Below, one piece after another: positions 61,810 through 64,000 of a DNA stretch of 64,000 bases. This DNA comes from CABYIR01 sp038103905. GTDB taxonomy: Bacteria > Pseudomonadota > Alphaproteobacteria > Pelagibacterales > AG-422-B15. Under the pieces are notes generated by a model that did no database searches, had not been told where the DNA came from, and saw only the letters and a program-made list of their open reading frames with translations. Position numbers and translations under genes: made by a program. Position 1 is the stretch's first letter, and each line of letters begins with the position of its first letter. The stretch spans positions 124,001 through 188,000 of the forward strand of contig JAYNZW010000001.1 in assembly GCA_038103905.1 (NCBI GenBank), given 5' to 3'.

Positions 61810-62825
61810 AGTGTCTTACCTCTAAACAGTCCAGTAGGGCGAATAACTAAAACTATAACTAATATTATGAATGAAATCGCAAATTTATAATCAGTTGATA
61901 GGAATTGCATTAATCCACTTGGTTCTAAATTACTTGGTAGTAAATACATAAAAAACTTTTTATACGCATAAGTGAGCATAACTTCTGAAAAGGCTATAAT
62001 ATAACCACCAGCTACAGCACCTAATGGATTACCTATTCCCCCTACGATTGCTGCAGCAAACATTGGAAGCAATAACTGAAAATATGTAAATGGTTTAAAG
62101 CTTTTATCCAGGCCATACAAGACACCCGCAATAGTAGCTAGCATACCAACAATTATCCATGTAATCATAACCACTTTGTTAGGATTTATACCTGATAAAA
62201 GTGCAAGATCTTCATTATTAGAATAAGCCCTCATTGACTTGCCCATTTTTGTTTTTTGTAGGAAATAAAATAATATCACCATGGTAATTAACGCTATCAC
62301 AATGGTTAAAACTTGAGTTGACTTAATGCTAAGTCCTTCAGAAAGACCAGTGTATGCTTTAAACTCTACGGCCTTAATAATAAACTTCTCACCGTCAAAA
62401 AAAGTTCTATCTTTTGGACCTATTATGAATCTAACAATTGCATTCATAATAAACATGACGCCTACAGACACAATCATGAATACAACCGGCTGGCTTTTTT
62501 GTTCTCGATAAAATTTATAAACAATTTTATCTGTAATTAAACAAAAAGCAGCAGTTAGTCCCATAGCAAAAGGTAATGCAATCAGAGCCGTTGGAAGCAC
62601 ACCAGCTGTTATGCCCCATGACTGAAATAACCATGTTATAAGTATGGCTATCATTGTTCCAAATGCCATTAGGTCACCGTGAGCAAAATTTGAAAATCTA
62701 AGAACTGCATATACAAGTGTTATGCCAAGTGCCGCTAGCGCTAACTGCGAGCCATATGATAAAGCTGGAACAATTACAAAATTTGATAAGAGAATTAATG
62801 CATTAATTAAGTCATAATTTTCCAT
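61806..62825 (-). CDS. livH: Branched-chain amino-acid-type ABC permease LivH
   Basis: LivH is the second permease. The 339-residue protein has about eight helices, with LAALGITLVYAVLRFSNFAHGDLMAFG near the start and the ATPase-contact loop GKSMRAYSNNEDLALLSGI. It is on the livG-livF-livH-livM minus-strand operon, 2 nt after livF. A pair of Asn-Phe-Ala-His residues in the first conserved block is typical of the family. Substrate cannot be told from sequence. Confidence 0.91.
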   Translation of the reverse strand: MENYDLINALILLSNFVIVPALSYGSQLALAALGITLVYAVLRFSNFAHGDLMAFGTMIAILITWLFQSWGITAGVLPTALIALPFAMGLTAAFCLITDKIVYKFYREQKSQPVVFMIVSVGVMFIMNAIVRFIIGPKDRTFFDGEKFIIKAVEFKAYTGLSEGLSIKSTQVLTIVIALITMVILFYFLQKTKMGKSMRAYSNNEDLALLSGINPNKVVMITWIIVGMLATIAGVLYGLDKSFKPFTYFQLLLPMFAAAIVGGIGNPLGAVAGGYIIAFSEVMLTYAYKKFFMYLLPSNLEPSGLMQFLSTDYKFAISFIILVIVLVIRPTGLFRGKTL

Positions 62826-62827
62826 AC

Positions 62828-63535
62828 TTATCCGCCTAAAAATGCTTTTCTAACTTCAGTGTCATTTAAAAGTTCTGAGCCTTTACCTGTGAACTTGTTT
62901 TTTCCAGCAACTAAAACATACCCATAATCAGCAATATTCAGAGCCTGTTTAGCATTTTGTTCAACAATTATTATTGCAACCCCTGTCTTTTTAATATCGA
63001 TAATCTTATCAAAAAGTTCATCCATCACGACAGGTGAAACCCCAGCGGTCGGCTCATCAAGCATCAAAACGTTTGGACGCGTCATCAATGCTCTTCCGAC
63101 AGCTACTTGTTGTCGCTGACCGCCAGATAATTCTCCAGCAAGTTGCTCCTTCTTTTCATCAAGAATAGGAAAAAGTGAATACATTTCTTCAAAGGTTTCG
63201 CTGAGATCATCATCTCTTAGATAGGCGCCCATTTCTAAATTTTCTTTAACAGTTAATTCATTAAATATATTCATTGTTTGAGGGACAAATGATATCCCTG
63301 AGGCAACTCGATCTTGAGGCGATAGATTAGAAATGTTTTTCCCATCTAAAAATACTTTACCTTCACTTAATTGTAACATGCCTAACATTGCTTTCATTGC
63401 TGTTGACTTTCCAGCTCCATTGGGTCCCACAATTACCGAAATTTCTCCTTTATTAACGGAAACACTACAGTCGTTAAGAATATTTTCACCACCATATCCA
63501 CCGACTAAGTTTTGGGAACAAAAAAAATCACTCAT
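62828..63535 (-). CDS. livF: Branched-chain amino-acid-type ABC ATPase LivF
   Basis: LivF is one of the two ATP-binding subunits. The 235-residue protein has Walker A (VGPNGAGKSTAMKAM), signature LSGGQRQQVAVGRALM, Walker B VLMLDEPTAGVSP and the switch His replaced region IIIVEQNAKQAL, in which the usual His is Gln as in many LivF proteins. The start overlaps the end of livG by 4 nt. It energises transport through LivH-LivM with LivG. Confidence 0.93.
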   Translation of the reverse strand: MSDFFCSQNLVGGYGGENILNDCSVSVNKGEISVIVGPNGAGKSTAMKAMLGMLQLSEGKVFLDGKNISNLSPQDRVASGISFVPQTMNIFNELTVKENLEMGAYLRDDDLSETFEEMYSLFPILDEKKEQLAGELSGGQRQQVAVGRALMTRPNVLMLDEPTAGVSPVVMDELFDKIIDIKKTGVAIIIVEQNAKQALNIADYGYVLVAGKNKFTGKGSELLNDTEVRKAFLGG

Positions 63536-64000
63536 ACTGCGCCACTTCTTCCAAGATAAGCAGAAATTACTTCTTCATTTTTTTTGATATCTTCAATCTT
63601 GCCTTCTGTTAGAATCTTGCCTTCTGACATTACTATGACTTTACTACAAAGCTTGCTAATGAATTCAATGTCATGCTCAATCATACAAAATGTATAACCT
63701 TTTTCTTGATTGAGTTTTAATATAACTTCAGCAATCTCGTTTAGCAGAGTCCTGTTAACGCCTGCTCCAACCTCATCCAGTAAAACAATATTTGCATCAA
63801 CCATCATTGTTCTTCCAAGTTCTAATAATTTTTTTTGACCACCTGATAGGTTACCAGCCAGTTCATAAGTAAGATGTGATAAATTCAGAAATTCAATGAC
63901 CTCAATAGCCTTTTCTTTTATTTTTTCTTCTTCTTCTTTTATTTTTTTTCTATTTATCCACGCATTCATTAATTTTTCACCAGATTGAAATCCAGGAACA
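63532..64000 (-). CDS. livG: Branched-chain amino-acid-type ABC ATPase LivG, C-terminal part
   Basis: The frame is open to the window edge, so the N-terminal part with Walker A is outside. The visible 155 or so residues include VPGFQSGEKLMN near the edge, the signature LSGGQKKLLELGRTMM, Walker B IVLLDEVGAGV and the switch MIEHDIEFI with its His. Glu follows Asp in Walker B as expected, then Val where Pro is usual. It is the first seen gene of livG-livF-livH-livM. Confidence 0.92.
   Translation of the reverse strand, partial: VPGFQSGEKLMNAWINRKKIKEEEEKIKEKAIEVIEFLNLSHLTYELAGNLSGGQKKLLELGRTMMVDANIVLLDEVGAGVNRTLLNEIAEVILKLNQEKGYTFCMIEHDIEFISKLCSKVIVMSEGKILTEGKIEDIKKNEEVISAYLGRSGAV

Noticed and set aside
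1..64000. CRISPR array, insertion sequence, prophage, tRNA or rRNA gene
   Set aside because: No regularly spaced repeats, transposase, integrase, phage structural genes, cloverleaf or rRNA-like stretch was seen. Gaps between genes are mostly too short to hold them.

Overview
The window is an AT-rich, gene-dense chromosomal segment from an alphaproteobacterium, most likely a free-living marine one with a compact genome. The lineage call rests on gene content and order. An irr regulator lies divergent to fabA-fabB-fabI. The run ubiE-ubiB-coaBC-dut lies beside mutM-rpsT. A RegB/RegA redox pair is present, pckA is divergent to chvI-chvG, and the SOS box has the direct-repeat form typical of Alphaproteobacteria. 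Short intergenic gaps and convergent genes that share stop codons suggest streamlining. The exact lineage (for example an AEGEAN-169/HIMB59-like or SAR116-like group) cannot be settled without phylogeny.

Layout. 1-9185: end of rpsO, pnp and purF; the unsaturated fatty-acid block fabI/fabB/fabA on the minus strand; divergent irr; and a rubrerythrin / Fe-S oxidoreductase / DUF3501 trio behind a perfect Irr-box palindrome. 9186-14581 (minus): a photolyase-family protein, dut, coaBC, ubiB and ubiE. 14645-22251 (plus): mutM, rpsT, then the replication block dnaA-dnaN-recF-gyrB. 22248-30004: a SprT-like metalloprotease, regB-regA, a diiron ferritin-like protein divergent from an MMPL/RND exporter, and an orphan ABC ATPase. 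30045-36663: an NDUFS6-like zinc-finger protein, polA, a nucleotidyltransferase-cupin fusion, an MFS transporter and pckA. 36776-44014 (plus): chvI-chvG, ahcY, tsaE with the peptidoglycan-recycling pair amgK-murU, a DsbA-like protein, hspQ and yciB.

44020-64000 is more accessory: a TauD-like dioxygenase and EamA exporter; an alkylsulfatase-like metallo-beta-lactamase lipoprotein with a DUF3429 protein; a HupE/UreJ-like membrane protein with a parvulin-like protein, divergent from a DUF3604 enzyme; two tandem Amt ammonium channels without glnK; a dienelactone hydrolase; an SOS-controlled umuDC; an alpha/beta hydrolase; and a branched-chain amino-acid-type ABC importer whose ATPase gene livG runs off the window edge.

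No rRNA, tRNA, CRISPR array, insertion sequence or prophage was seen. The clearest regulatory signals are the Irr box (6693-6707), the LexA box (56486-56500) and three strong terminators (53945-53978, 55394-55444, 60424-60450). No complete new defence or mobile system is evident. The best leads are the nucleotidyltransferase-cupin fusion, the photolyase that appears to have lost its Fe-S ligands, the diiron/RND pair, the PPIase-HupE/DUF3604 module and the pervasive terminator-free convergent junctions.
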